Source: Pseudisothecium myosuroides | Taxonomy: Eukaryota > Streptophyta > Bryopsida > Hypnales > Lembophyllaceae | Direction of reading: 5' to 3' | DNA: 64,000 nt | NCBI GenBank assembly: GCA_951799445.1 | Contig: OX637294.1 | Location: 22,159,452-22,223,451 of the forward strand | Part shown: positions 13,101-25,766 of the stretch, one piece after another | How the letters are laid out: every line of letters starts with the position of its first letter | Position numbering within the stretch: position 1 is the stretch's first letter | Notes under the pieces: generated by a model | What the model was told of the DNA's origin: nothing | Seen by the model: the letters and a program-made list of their open reading frames with translations, nothing else | The model's database searches: none | Program-made: the position numbers and the translations under genes

Positions 13101-15380
13101 AGTTGTTGGAAAATGAAACTTATGCTTTACTTCTACAATACTTGACTTCCTAAACCTTGTGTGTTTAGAGACATGAAAATGCTCATTTCAATTTGGTCTC
13201 ATTCAATTTGAGTTTTAGTTCTACGTGCGGATTTGCTACAATTTTGATACCTTGCTTCACTGTTTCAGATCTTGACTGAAATTGTTGCACGGTAAGCACA
13301 TGTAATTGGTCATAAACATTTTGAGTATAATTCTAGGATTACCTTGTGTTGTTGAATCACATGTCAATAATAGTTCCATAGTATTTGCATTCAAATGACG
13401 TTTGAATTCCATATTTGTAATTCTTGTTTTCAAACCATGTGTGGCAACATTTTGTATCAATTGTGACTTATGTTTGTGTACGTTATGTGTAGTAGAAGTT
13501 GGTTTTTGTTTTCATTAAAATCCAGACATTGCCTTGTGTTTTTAACACATGTAAATGGCAAATTCGTGCAAGACTTTTTCCTAAATGAAGTTTTACTTTG
13601 ATGTGTTTGTGTCTATCTATTTGGAAGCCGTGTTTTCTTGCTTTCCTTGGTTATTTCATGCTTCTAAAAGTAGGACACCCATGCAGCTTAGATTGAATTT
13701 TAACTACAAACTATTTTGCATGTTCGTTCTATACGCATGACCACATTGAAGTTTGATCATTGTTTGAGAAAGCAAGAAGATAGGTCGAATTCCAATCACA
13801 TTTTTCTGGGACTTTTTTTGTAACACTTTTGCTTTTACATTACTTTCAATTAACTTTTTTTTACTTATAATGAATATAGCCTACAAAAAAATGCATTGAC
13901 CTTGGCAATATAAGTAATGACAGAGTATAATAAAATGGGTCATTTTTCAAAATTAATTAATTATAGGGACCCTTTTAATGGTGCCTTAGAGGTAAATAGC
14001 CCCCCCCAAAATACCCCCTCGCCACACATGGTGCACAAAATATACAAAGAGTGACCCACCCGAGACAAACCCCTATAAAAATAGCACATAGAAGTGTATT
14101 GTTCTTCAACCAAGTCTCAAAGTGTAGCCAAAATCAAGGAATTGAAGATCCGTGCACCCTCAACATTGTTAGGGTGTTAAATGTTTGATGAAAACAAATG
14201 AGGATGCATATATCGGACATAAACATGGCCACCTAGATGTTGCCATTTTTATACTTTACCAAAGGTAAATGTATTGTCCGCTAACATTTGTTTGCATGTC
14301 CGCCTCTAATTATGATCCAACATGTACCATCCTCTACTAGTAGAAAATTTGTCCTTTTGCAACTGGTCACATAAACACATTTTTTCCAAAAATAACTTAT
14401 TTTTTCAAAAACAAATTGGTTTGGATGAGTTATTCCGCACGTTGTTCCTGAACAACTCATTTTCAATTGTTATAGAAAAATTATAAGTGGATATGGACAA
14501 GTTAATCCGGACAACAAAGTTGTAAAAGGCCAAATTTCTACTAGTACTCCCACCTACAAAAAGTTATGATATCATGTGTGCCCAAAATTGCATCTCATTC
14601 ACGTCATTCATGGATTGTCTAGGGAGTAGTGTACAAATCTTCCCAAAATTTGACCCACATGTTTACTATTGCCTGCATAAAATTGCAATGAGTGACTCAT
14701 GGTACATCCATTAACTTAGGGTCCATATGCACATAGTAGTCCCTAGATAAAAGAATTTAATAATGAGCGTGAATGTACCCTGATTGTATTTTGACTAACA
14801 TTCATATACAAAGGTTTAATAAAGAGCCTGACTATATTCTAACTGATATCATTTACAGGTTAATTACCTTGAAAGAAGAATCAGTCTCCTCAGGCTTCCA
14901 CAGGTCTCCCAACTTACCCTTCTTGATGGATATGGAACTCCATTTCTTCTGCCTTATGCCTCTTCATAGTCACGGGGTCCACTGCCATGCAATCAACTTA
15001 TGTCCCCTTATGTTTTCTTTGGGGCACAGGCGAGGGCATGAGCGAGGGCAAGGGCACGGGTTCCATCTCCAAAATTGAGTGACTAAAAGTTTGTATCAAA
15101 GCAAGAGTCACATGCTCCATCCACCAAGAGTTGTTTGTTTGCCAAGAAAAAAATCATGTTTGCATTTAGCAAACAATAGAGGTTAACATCCACTATTAGG
15201 TGATAGTTTAACATTAAATATGCAATTAGCCCTCTCTAGATGAAAGCAACAGGTATCTTCATTTTGAAAATTCACAGATACGTCAAGATCCAACCCTAGC
15301 ATCCATCTGGATCAAATCTTTCGTGTCGAGTGCATCCGACGGAGTAATTTAGTTACCACGTTCAACAAATGGGACAACAG
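10151..15380. other. Gene-poor AT-rich spacer
   Basis: No exon chain or recognised protein is visible. A 14 bp motif CAACTTGTTAGTTG is repeated about 21 bp apart near 11649 and 11670. A segment near 12735-13100 is richer in GC and has an open frame of 65 codons, and a stretch near 13990-14100 has TATAAAAATA after a C-rich run; both could be remnants of retroelements, but this was not established. Confidence 0.4.
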
Positions 15381-15383
15381 TAG

Positions 15384-15655
15384 TTACAATCCAGATGGAC
15401 ATAGTTTGTCCACAAACTCCACGGATGGACTCTGTGGACGGACTCTATAGACAATTTATATGGATGGACTATGTGGATGGACCTCAAACAAATGCTCTAG
15501 ATGGATTTTAGGATGAAGCGTCCATGTGGATGATTTCTTTGGACGGTTCCGATAGCTTCGAACATATGGATGGTCTCAATGGACCCTTTAGGACGGACGG
15601 ACTATGTGGACGGACCATGTGGACAAGCTACGCAAACTAAACAATCCAGATGGAC
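15384..15655. repeat. Irregular minisatellite, GGAYGGACTNTGTGGA unit
   Basis: More than a dozen imperfect repeats of a 10-18 bp unit such as CGGATGGACTCTGTGGACGG, ATGGATGGACTATGTGGATG and CGGACGGACTATGTGGACGG follow each other. The register slips, so unit length varies. It is G/A-rich on the plus strand and stands out from the AT-rich surroundings. Confidence 0.75.
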
Positions 15656-16494
15656 ACCGGCGGTTTAGGGTCCTTATAATGGGACCCCAAATTCACAGTT
15701 CAGGAAAGGCCTCATGAGACACTTCATAGATCATGCAAATATTTACACACATTGGAACTTAGAAAAATACAAGGGGGGTTGTTGTTGAAGGTTTAGGATT
15801 TAAAGTCAAACCCGAGGTAGAGTTGCAAGAGGGAAAACAAGAAATAGCATACATCAAATACGATAAAATTCTTATTTATTTCAAAAAAACATTTGGACAT
15901 ACAAAGAGGTCGTCAAAATTGGAAAATATATTATATAAAACTCTTGAACTACCTATATCCTACACGATGATTGATCTATGTGCACACGAAGTGCAAGATC
16001 TTTATATTTGTTTTAGGTTTTGAGTTGATGGGAATTGGAGCATGTTGTATAAATCATGGTTGGTGATTTATCAATCTTTTACTAAGTGTTAGTGTATTAC
16101 TCTTTAATTTGAAGTATATTGCAAGATTAATCGGATTGAGACAAGTAGTAGAAGCAACCTAGGAGATTTAGGAAAGTTATTACTTGGATTACAACTATTC
16201 CAAAGGTACCCCAAAATTACTTTGTCCACACCTCCAATAGTCCCAAAATACTAGTTTAGCCCCCCAATGGCCAATACATGGCCATTTTGGCTACAATAAG
16301 TCTACAACCAACCTTTCTCATGCCCTATAAGGCCTAATAGCTACGTCATTGAAGAACATGACATTTCCTTATAACCTAAAACAAATATAAAGGTCTAGCA
16401 CTTGATACCTAGATCCAAAAAATTGAATATCTTGCAATCTAAATTGAGATTAAGAAAATTATACTTTGAGTATATATATTGTACAATATGTAAT

Positions 16495-16750
16495 TCAACA
16501 TAGCAGCCTTTAATGGCTGTCCACTGGAAAGACCAAAGAAATTGCAGCATTTGACCAAATCCTAGCATATAGTGCAAGCAAACTTGAATCCAAAAAAGCT
16601 TGGCAGTTAACGGTTGTCCATTAGGAAGATCCAAAAATTGAAGCATTTAACCAATTCCTAGCATATATTGGAAGTAACCCTAAATACGCGGTTGTTAATA
16701 GCTGTACATTAGAAAGGCCAAAAATAGCAGCATTCAAGTCATATTCTACT
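16495..16750. repeat. Three tandem copies of a 90-97 bp unit
   Basis: Units start near 16511 (TAATGGCTGTCCACTGGAAAG), 16608 (TAACGGTTGTCCATTAGGAAG) and 16696 (TAATAGCTGTACATTAGAAAG). Each continues with a CCAAA-AATTGCAGCATT segment, and the first two also share CCTAGCATATA. The units differ by about 15-20 percent, so the duplication is old. Confidence 0.75.
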
Positions 16751-16967
16751 TTGGGTTTGCTAATTTGGTGTGTTGGTTTGACTTTTAGGTGCAACCCTTG
16801 TTAGAAATCTCTCAAGCTGTTTCATTGGGCCAACCCTTATAGGTGCATTGGGGGTGGTCTATCTCCAATAATGGCTTGAGCCATAGTGTAATTAAGGAGC
16901 TATTTGAGATGCACTTCAATACCTTGCGGAAGGCACATTATTGTATGCAAAAAGTATTGGAGACTTT

Positions 16968-17375
16968 AAGGTAGTTTGCTCTAAGACTGACCGTCCTCTT
17001 GAAATTGACCCTATAAAAGCTATTGAATGGATATGAGATGGTCCTTAAATGGACCACTTTAGCCATTGATTAAATTGAAAAAATAATAATTTTTATTGCA
17101 AGCGCCAATCATTGACCTTGATTATCTCAAATCACTTTAGAAGTTGCAAATAGACGCATTTTGGAAGACCTAGGGTCACAAATAGGTACTTACAATAGAA
17201 ATCTTTGAAAATTCATAACTAATTCAAAAATGCTTCAAAAAATATATAATTACTTGTGTAACATTCTTCATCTATTTTTCTTTCTTTGAAAAATGAGTTA
17301 AAATATTTTTTTCATGCACATCTATGAAAAAGACAGACCAGCCCTTAAATGGTCACTTTTAGAGCAGACTACCTT
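16968..17375. mobile_element. GGTAG-ended inverted-repeat element, copy 1 (408 bp)
   Basis: The left end AAGGTAGTTTGCTCTAAGAC pairs with the right end that reads TTTAGAGCAGACTACCTT on the plus strand. The inside (CAATCATTGACCTTG, AGGGTCACAAATAGGTA, TTTGAAAATTCATAACTAA) matches the element at 27526-27937 over about 340 bp. No coding capacity is seen. A target duplication could not be fixed. A class II non-autonomous element is inferred. Confidence 0.7.
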
Positions 17376-19073
17376 CATGTCTGAACCCATACTATAATTG
17401 TCTCAACCACTAATGCTCCCAATTTAAAAGTGCCATGAAGGCAAATGTACCCAATGCTATGCAAAAGCCCAAACATTCAACCTATAGCATAACATTGTTA
17501 ACTGGGTTTTGTTGTACTTTGACACACAAGGGATAATTCTCCCTTGGATGCTTGGGGGGAATTGAGTTTAATTGCCAAACTAATAATTGGTTGGCCACTG
17601 TTGGGGTGTCAAGCTCTCAACACGTCTGAGGACCATCCCCTCCAGTCAGGTAGAGTTCAAGAGGACAATTTTAGCACATATGAGGAACTTCTAGGCTTAG
17701 GGGCCTCCGCTTTCTGCTCAGGCAAAATAGAAGCCCCCAGACTTGGTTAACAATGTTATGAGACGAAGTTTCAACCAATACTTTCAGCATCTCCAATTTT
17801 GCAAAAGAACTAATGGTTTAAGGTGCCAACAATAACTGCAATGCAAGTGTTATATTCAATTGTAAACAAGCAGATGTTTTCCACGGACCGCAAACTTCAC
17901 CAAATCAAAGCTTTGAAATTGTTTCAATGAGTACCTTGTTGAATTTGTGGGTATCCATAGCCAAACGCACTATAAGCTGAAGACTCTTGCGTTTGACGAG
18001 GTTTATGATGAATGGAGGATTGACAAAGAAATTGCCACGAGGAATCCTAAATCCTTCTTTCAGTACTTACTTTGGTGTTATGTAGCATGTTTTAATTGTA
18101 AGGGTGAAAGTTCAAAACACTTCTACTATTTTGCGTCACATATTGTGTATCCAATACAAAATTGAATAATTATAATTCTTAGGGATTTTTCTTGTTATAT
18201 TTGAAATTCATATTGGAGGTGAATGTTACATTGGATTTAGGGTGAAAAATTCCATGGAAGATTTAAAAAGGTGGTTCTACTAAGTGAAAAGAAGGTGGCT
18301 TTACCAAGCAAAAGGAGGGCAGCTCCACTAAGTAGAAGCGGAGGGTGGCTCCACTAAGCAAAATATTTGCCAATTGAGTAGTGAGAGCTTTGACACCCAT
18401 AGGCTTTGAAGACTTGCTGGCCTGTCCAGTTCCACCTTAGTTTTAAATTTGAGCATGCGGAGCTCAATGGTTTGAATGCATTCTCAAGCTTCATGGGGAA
18501 CTTAAATAAATTGTCACGTGTTGCGCATCTAATACAAATTGAGCATAAATTTTAGGAATTTTTCTTTTTATATTTGGAATTCTTCTAGGATTGGACTTCA
18601 TCCAACTACAAAAGGGCAACAATCTAAGGTGAAGATAAAAATGAGTAATCCTACAGATAATAGAAGATTCAGTTCTTGTGCGATTGGACGGGGGAGAGTG
18701 TGCATTAGAGGGCATTTTGGGAACATAGTAGAAGCTAGCAATTGATGCCGTTCAATGTTTGCTAGTCATTATTTTTTTGCATTGTACATTAAAAAGCTCT
18801 AATTGAATTTATATAGCAAATCTTTAGATCTCATTTGAGAATTGTAAATCAAGTTTCTCAAAACTTATTGAACTCAAAAATTGTAGAAAACTCAAGTTAC
18901 CTTCAAGTTCCAAAAATCCTTTGGTAATTTGAATTCTCCAATCAAAGTAATAATAGACAAATTTAATAGAAGGGTTAGAAAAATGTGCTTCATATCCCTC
19001 TTTATTTTTGTCCATAACTTTTAATTGGAAAATCCATGTAATAAATGAATTTTTGGTATAAAAGAAAAACAAC
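17376..19073. other. Spacer with small duplications, no gene
   Basis: Apart from the minisatellite at 18268-18364, a segment near 18130-18210 (CCAATACAAAATTGA, TTAGGGATTTTTCTTG) recurs imperfectly near 18530-18600 (CTAATACAAATTGAG, TTAGGAATTTTTC). No coding exon was recognised. Confidence 0.4.
18268..18364. repeat. Minisatellite of four 24-28 bp units
   Basis: Units read AAGGTGGTTCTACTAAGTGA, AAGGTGGCTTTACCAAGCAA, AGGGCAGCTCCACTAAGTAG and AGGGTGGCTCCACTAAGCAA, each followed by a short A/G tail. The pattern is clear despite point changes. Confidence 0.75.
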
Positions 19074-19077
19074 TTAA

Positions 19078-20010
19078 CCCCTAAAGGACCATTGTCCCTA
19101 CGGGGGACAAATGTGTTTTCGGGCAGGTACCTACGGGCTGAAATTTTCTCCTGATTTTTTGAAACTTTTTTTGGAGGTAGAAAAATTGATTAGCTTCAAG
19201 GGAATATAATTTTTTTTACAATCGGTGCCTGGGAAAAAAAGTTATGACCATATAAGCTCAAAACAGGCTACGGGGGGCAGCTCGGGCAGCAAAAAAAAAA
19301 TGGACAAAAATTTGAATTTTTTTTTTTAATATTTTTTTTCTCATAGGTTATATTTTTGGCTATCTGGAAAGCTTTGATTCAATTCATTTGACTTTGTTAT
19401 GAGGAAGTTATGGACATTCTTGTTTTTCGGGCAGTTAGAGCATCTTCTTGAAAAAAATAACTTTAGGATTCATTTCTGAATGAAATTTTTCAAATTTTTC
19501 AATTTTCTTTTTTTTGCATGGTCTGATTTACTTGTTAGAACAATCCCATCATTGGGATTAGTGCATTTTAATTCCATCTAAAATTTATGAATATTTTAGA
19601 TTTTCCTTCTATCTTGTACCTACATCTACTTAACAATTTTTTTAAGAATGATAATTAAGTTTTTTTTGAATTTTTTTTTCCCCTAGACTCTCAACTCAAT
19701 TCTCCACTACAAGCATTAAAAGCTCAAAACTCTATAGTGCAAAAATTTTAAGTTAAAAATGTTCAAAGTCAAAAAATCCGGTCCCGCAATGTGCTGAAAA
19801 ACTTGTTTTTTCCACTTTAAACACAAATATCTTGCAATCTATGCGGTCAAAAATTCTGAATTTTTTCCACACTTTTTTATACTAGTTAGGTGTAAGATCC
19901 TACGGTTAGATGTGAAAAAAAAACAATTAAAATTTTTTTTAACTCTTTGCTACAGAAATGACAGTTTTTAGTGTTTTTTGGCAGAAAAAAGGCCTCGGTC
20001 CTTTAGGGGG
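19078..20010 (+). mobile_element. Family A TTAA-flanked element, intact copy A2 (933 bp)
   Basis: TTAA at 19074-19077 and 20011-20014 flank ends CCCCTAAAGGACCATTGTCC and CGGTCCTTTAGGGGG, giving a 13-14 bp terminal inverted repeat. No frame inside is long enough for a transposase. Internal landmarks shared with the other copies are GGAAAGCTTTGATTCA, TTCTTGTTTTTCGGGCAGTT, AGGTGTAAGATCCTACGGTT and a right subterminal block ending in GGCAGAAAAAAGGCCTCGG. It is non-autonomous. TTAA target and CCC start are piggyBac-like features; the superfamily is an inference. Confidence 0.85.
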
Positions 20011-20014
20011 TTAA

Positions 20015-21256
20015 TTTCCCACATTTTTTGTGTGAACAAAATTTGTAAAATTTAATTTACTACGCCACATAGATTGTTGTACCTTCTACTATTATTTTGT
20101 ATAAATTGTTTTTGTTTCTTCTCTCAATTCAAACATTTATTGACTTGTGAAGTTATGTGATGTATCTATAGTCTAATTCCTTTTCTATATGCATTCTAAT
20201 TAGATTTTAAAAGTAAATCCTACATGAATTTTTTGTAGTCTTTGGTGCATTTACAAGTCACTTCTTGAAGCCATGTAGGGGTTCAAATGAAGGGTCTTTC
20301 AATCAATGGCCAATTTCTACCCTACACCCTCCTTTGTCCTACATACACTTTGAATTAGGTTGTAAGATGAAGCCTATGTAGAGATGTCTTTGTACTTTTA
20401 TTTACATGAACATTAAAATCTTTGAAAAACTAGTTTTTTTTATAAAATTTTGTGCATTTTTGTATTAGTGTACCTTACAAATTCTCATAATTTCCAAATT
20501 AGTGCAAGATAGTGTTACTATTGCGAGGCATATTAATTAAATCAACTTGTGCAATATTACTATGCAACTAGTACTATGGGAGGTAAATTTGAATTTGATT
20601 AGTCAACATAAGTTCAAACTCTTGACCACTATAGGAAGGTTCAGATGTAAGTGAATTCCAAGGTTTGTTTTTTGAAAGAAATTTTGATTCTTTTTTTTGA
20701 GGAAATATTTGGCAATGCTTTCTTGTTTTCTTAGTAGATGAGATAGCTAGATTTCTACAAATTCTTAGGGCAATATTGTTCTTATTTGGATAAATAGACT
20801 TTTGAGTGAATAATTTAAGTTTCATCCATATTTTTCTTGTTTCATCTACACATGTAGATGTAAATAACTTCATCACTCCAACAATTAAGCAAAGATAACT
20901 TTTTACACTGTCCAAAATAAAAGATAAAAAAAAATTGGTCCCTTCCTAACTTTGTATGGACAATGTAAACATAAAGTTCCAATGGATGACTTTATTGTTA
21001 ACTATAGAAGCAAACAATGCACTTATTGGTTCAATAAACGGAGTATTTTGGTAACTACCGGTACCTTGGTCATTGGGGAGGTTATGTCCTTCCTAGATAA
21101 GGTAAACCAACCTAAAAATGCCAGCTTCCTATTTCCGCCAAGCTACTTTAGGCCCCAATTCCACCACCAAATCCATCCAAATCCATTCACTTTTTTAACA
21201 AAATCAAACCATTAATGCCACAAAGAATAACATGTCAATGTTTCATTGGTCAATAT
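20015..21256. other. Spacer between the inverted family A pair
   Basis: No gene is recognised. It holds copy 3 of the GTCCARTGGATGAC repeat at 20976-21078 (TTCCAATGGATGACTTTATT through GGTACCTTGGTCATTGGGG). Confidence 0.45.
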
Positions 21257-21260
21257 TTAA

Positions 21261-22202
21261 CCCCTAAAGGACCAAGGCCTTTTTTTTTTCCAAAAAACAC
21301 TCAAAACTGCCATATCTATAGCAAAGAGTAAAAAAAATTGAAAATTGTTTTTTTTAACACATATAACCATAGGATTTTACACCTAACTAGTATGAGAGTG
21401 TGTGGAAAAAATTTCAGAATTTTTGACTGCACAGGTTGCAAGATATTTGCGTTTAAAGTAAAAAAAAACAAGTTTTTCAGAACATTGCGGGACTAGAGTT
21501 TTTTACTTTGAACATTTTTAACTTAAAATTTTTGCACTATAGAGTTTTGAGCTTTAAATCTTTGTAGTAGAGAATTGAGTTGAAAGTCTAGGAAACGAAA
21601 AAAAAATTCAAAAAAACTTAATTATCATTCTTAAAAAAATTGTTAAATAGAAGTAGGTACGAGATAGAAGGAAAATCTAAAATATTACTCCATAATATAT
21701 TTTAGATGGAATAAAAATGCACTAATTCCAATGGTGAGATTGTTCTAGCAAGTAAATCAGACCATGTAAAAAATAAAATTGAAAAATTGAAAAAATTGCA
21801 TTCAGAAATGAATCCTACAAGTTATTTTTTTCAAGAAGATGCTCTAACTGCCCAAAAAACAAGAATGTCCATAACTTTCTCATAACAAATCCAAATGAAA
21901 TGAATCAAAGCTTTCCAAATAGAAAAAAATATAATCTATGAGAAAAAAATATTAAAAAGAAAAATTCAAATTTTTGTCCACTTTTTTTTGCTGCCCGGAT
22001 TGCTCCCCGTCCCCTCGTTTGAGCTTATTTGGTCATAACTTTTGTTCACGGGCACCGATTGTGAAGAAAATTATATTCCCACAAAGCTTATCAGTTTTTC
22101 TATCTCCAAAAAAAGTTTCGAAAAATCACGACAAAATTTCAGCCCGTAGGTACTTGCCTGAAAACACATTTGTCCTCCGAAGGGACAATGGTCCTTTAGG
22201 GG
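21261..22202 (-). mobile_element. Family A TTAA-flanked element, intact copy A3 (942 bp), inverted
   Basis: TTAA at 21257-21260 and 22203-22206. The left end CCCCTAAAGGACCAAGGCC corresponds to the right end of copy A2, and the right end GGGACAATGGTCCTTTAGGGG to its left end, so the copy lies on the opposite strand. It carries the same subtype of left terminus as A2 (GACAATGG next to the inverted repeat). No transposase frame is present. Confidence 0.85.
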
Positions 22203-22206
22203 TTAA

Positions 22207-23311
22207 GTGCTAAGAGATACATGTTGTTTACAAGTTGTTAATAGGACATTTATGATCCCACTTTATGGGCAGTTTTATAATTTCAGGGCAGCCTACTTCA
22301 AAAATTCACAAAAATTACAATTTTAAACGGAAAACTATAATTCCACTTGGATTTGATTCGTGAAACAAGCACACACACCTCTGAAAATATGAGCCCCTCT
22401 TGGAATTGGCCCCAAGATATTCAGATTGCAAATCACGGTGGTCTTAGGCTTGTCTACCTCAGTCACCAAAATATTTCATTTACCAATTCTATCCTTGGGA
22501 CAAAGACTGTCGTATTGACTCTGTAGTTTCTGAATCCAAGTTTCCAAATCCTATCTATGACCGCACTCACACTCTACAATGCAGTTAGGGTTTGGTTGGA
22601 GTCTCTATAGCCTCACGGTCACACCATTTTTGTTGAACCAAGAGGCGCATTCTTTGTTTCTACAGTTAACATTGAAGTCCTCCATCGGACCATTTAGTTG
22701 TCCGCACCGTCCTTCCAAGGAAGATCCAATTATATATTTATATCCACTGCAACCCACATGGGTCTCCAGCTTCCGTCTCCAGTGGGATTTGGGGAATGAC
22801 TGACTGGCAAAAAGCATCAATTCCCTTTGGCCTCTGGTTCCGGCTTTAGTTGTTGGCTCCGAATTTCCACACTGCTCCTAATTGGCTGAATTATCAATGA
22901 AAGTCAATTCAGAATTAAGAAAAATTGGGGGATCCCTGGCTTCTCGGCACTTCAGTTCTCTTTTATCTCCAGATGCTCAAGAGCATAAATTTATTTTGCA
23001 ACAAAATACGTAGCAAGTTAGCAACATGACATTTTTCAGTTATGAGCAAGAGCTGTCTTTAGGGAGTCATCGAGGTTTGTAAGTTAGTTAATTTTTAGAT
23101 TTGGTGGGTTCTAAATCATGATGCAGTCAACTGCGTGCTGTTTGCAGTCTTTTCAATTCAGTTTCATTTATATTTCAGAGTTTCCAATAGGTAATTTCTC
23201 TAACTTGAGAATTTATGTTGATGATATGTCACTAAGTGCATCATTCTCTGCTTGTCCGGGCAAAAGTTCATTACGTCCAAAGTCCGAATCAACCATTTTT
23301 AAGAGAATGGA
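22207..23311. other. Moderately GC-richer spacer with one inverted dispersed repeat
   Basis: Copy 4 of the GTCCARTGGATGAC repeat lies on the minus strand at 22618-22692. The segment 22380-22900 is less AT-rich than its surroundings, but no exon chain was found. A 65-codon frame at 23118-23315 has no known motif. Confidence 0.4.
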
Positions 23312-23315
23312 TTAA

Positions 23316-24252
23316 TCCCTAAAGGACCGGCATGTGTTTTTTTGGCCATATAGAAATTTTCGGCAGGTCCGTGTGATTAGAGATTTCCATATTTTAAGCT
23401 GAAATTTTAATAGAAGGTGGGCGCGAGGAATATCTTTCATTTGCACTAAATTTCAGGACATTTGGAAATAGGAGTCAAAAGTTATGGCCAAATATGTTAC
23501 TTTTTTTCATAACTGGGCAGTCTGGGCAGCAAGAAAACTTTGGCTAAAGTTTGATTTTTTTTTTTTTAAATATTTTTTTTCTTGTAGATTATATTTTTGT
23601 CTATCTAGAAAGCTTTGATTCATTTCATTTGGATTTGTTACGAAAAAGTTATGGACATTCTTGTTTTTCGGGCAGTTAGAGCATCTTCTTGAAAAAATAA
23701 CTTGTAGGATTCATTTCTGAATGCTATTTTTTCAATTTAAAAAATAAATAAATTCTCATGGTTTAGTTTACTTGCCAGAACATTCTCACCATTGGGATTA
23801 GTGTATTTTAATTCCATCTAAAATATATAAATGTTTTAGACTTTCCTTCTATCTCGTACCTACTTCTACTTAATAAATTCTTTAGGAATGATAATTAAGT
23901 TTTTTTGAATATATTTTTTTTCCCTAGACTCTCAACTCAATTCTCCACTATAAAGATTTGAAGCACAAAACTCTATAGTGCAAAAATTTTAAGTGAAAAA
24001 TGTTTAGAGTCAAAAAAATCTAGTCCCGCAATGTGCTGAAATACTTGTTTTTTCCACTTTAAACGCAGATATCTTGCAATCTGAGCGGTCAAAAATTCTG
24101 AAATTTTTTCCACACATTCTCATACTAGTTAGGTGTAAGATCCTACGGTTAGATGTGGAAAAAAAACAATTTTAATTTTTTTTTACTCCTTGCTATAGAA
24201 ATGGCAGTTTTGATGGGTTTTTGGCAGAAAAAAAGCCTTGGGCCTTTAGGGG
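23316..24252 (+). mobile_element. Family A TTAA-flanked element, intact copy A4 (937 bp)
   Basis: TTAA at 23312-23315 and 24253-24256. The left end is TCCCTAAAGGACCGG, one base off the consensus, and the right end GGGCCTTTAGGGG. The first 230 bp (GTGTGATTAGAGATTTCC, GGTGGGCGCGAGGAATATC) differ from copies A2 and A3, while the remaining 700 bp align with them. No coding capacity. Confidence 0.85.
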
Positions 24253-24532
24253 TTAAATGTCTTTCCCACCTGTGCAACTCGCTGAATTGATTGATTTCCA
24301 AACAATCTCCCAATACTTCCTGAATGCTAGCGACTCAGGGCCAGCTTGCATGTGAGTCCAATGGGCAGAAAAAGCAACTAAAAGATAAGAACAGCTCTAC
24401 CGATGATCGGTAAGCGTGGAAGTAGGAGAGTGAGTTCCAGCAATATCAATGTATTCCACACTAGAGAAGGAACATAACAGTGCTTTCTATATTTTGGTAT
24501 TGTTGACTGCACCCACCCACCAATACATTTAA

Positions 24533-24755
24533 CCCTGTAAGGACGCGGGGGGTGACCCTGGAAATCATGCATTGTATAACCGTGAGAGTCATTGGAATAC
24601 AAAAATCCAAAAGTACTCATTGGAAGTCAAGCTACTGTAGATGTTCTCCACTTTCCACAAAAAAACTCCAAGGATGAATAGTTGTAGTTCTGTCCTACAT
24701 TGGAGAATCCCTTGTCATTCATCGGACACTTCTGGTCCGCGGCATCCTTACTGGG
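24533..24755 (+). mobile_element. Family C TTAA-flanked MITE, copy C1 (223 bp)
   Basis: TTAA at 24529-24532 and 24756-24759. The ends CCCTGTAAGGACGC and GCATCCTTACTGGG pair with two mismatches. The inside matches the reverse complement of 49734-49956: GGGTGACCCTGGAAATCAT, AAAAGTACTCATTGGAAGTC, GGATGAATAGTTG and a CATTCATCGGACAC block. Length is identical in both copies. No coding capacity. Confidence 0.85.
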
Positions 24756-25129
24756 TTAAGCTGGTCTCACAACTCTGAAGAACTGAATGTAGAGAGTCAA
24801 ATCTAAAATTCCCTCTGCAACATGAACAGTCTCCTTCCTCAAACCTGCCTTCAGTTCAATCCGTAGTACAGAATGGTTGGTCGGTTATGGCTGAGTGACA
24901 GTAGAAGTCCCCGTGAGTTTTTCTATGCGACCGCCACTCACTGCTTCCAATTCGTCACCAAATGCCTCGGGGAGGACGTCAGTGGACTTTGTTGGTAACG
25001 TATCGTATCGCCCAAGAGATTCAAATGAAAGAATTGAAGACCCGCCTGCTGTTGAATAAGATGCCGCACAGGACAGGACGACGTTTGCCTTCCCTCAGAC
25101 ATCGTCATTTCACCAGGCTTTAAGCTTAA

Positions 25130-25766
25130 CCCCTAAATGCCCGAGGCACCCAAATGTGGTGTTGAAGAAACTTTGAAGTTAAATAAAACCTTACCAAATT
25201 GCTATTTTTAGTAGTTTATATTTTTGAAAGATTCTTTTTGAAGTTTAGTTTTAGAATCAAAAATCCGATTTTGAAACTGAATGATTATGATTTTTCTATT
25301 CAAGGTTTTGTGCAAAGGTACCCATTGCAATCTTGATTTTTTGTAGTGTTGAGGGCTCTTGGAAATGAGCCTCAAATACACTAGATCTTGGAGAAAAAAT
25401 CACACTAGAAATTCATTTCAAAAAACTGTAGAGTAGATTTTGAGAAGTTATAAATTGATTGGGGTTATGTTTGTTAGGCCCTTCAACCTCATATTTTTTT
25501 GGTCTTGAACTTTTTAGATTTGAGATGCAAAAAGAGAGCTCAAAGATTTTTATAGTTTTAACACCCTGATGATCAAACATTATAATCTTTCAATCCTTAA
25601 ATGATATTGTTGTGTTTTCTTTTCCTATGTGATCTCTAACATGTCTAGTTTGAATTTGTACGGTTACAATTCAAAAAAAATTGATTCAACTTTTCAAAAT
25701 GTTGGCTTTTTGTTCAATGTAGAGCAAATTCCAAGAGGCTCAAAACAAGCCTTGGGCATTCAGGGG
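25130..25766. mobile_element. Family D TTAA-flanked element (637 bp)
   Basis: TTAA at 25126-25129 and 25767-25770. The ends CCCCTAAATGCCCGAGGC and GCCTTGGGCATTCAGGGG pair at 16 of 18 positions. The inside is AT-rich, non-coding, and does not visibly align with families A to C. The end sequence CCCCTAAATGCC is a variant of the family A end. Confidence 0.75.
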
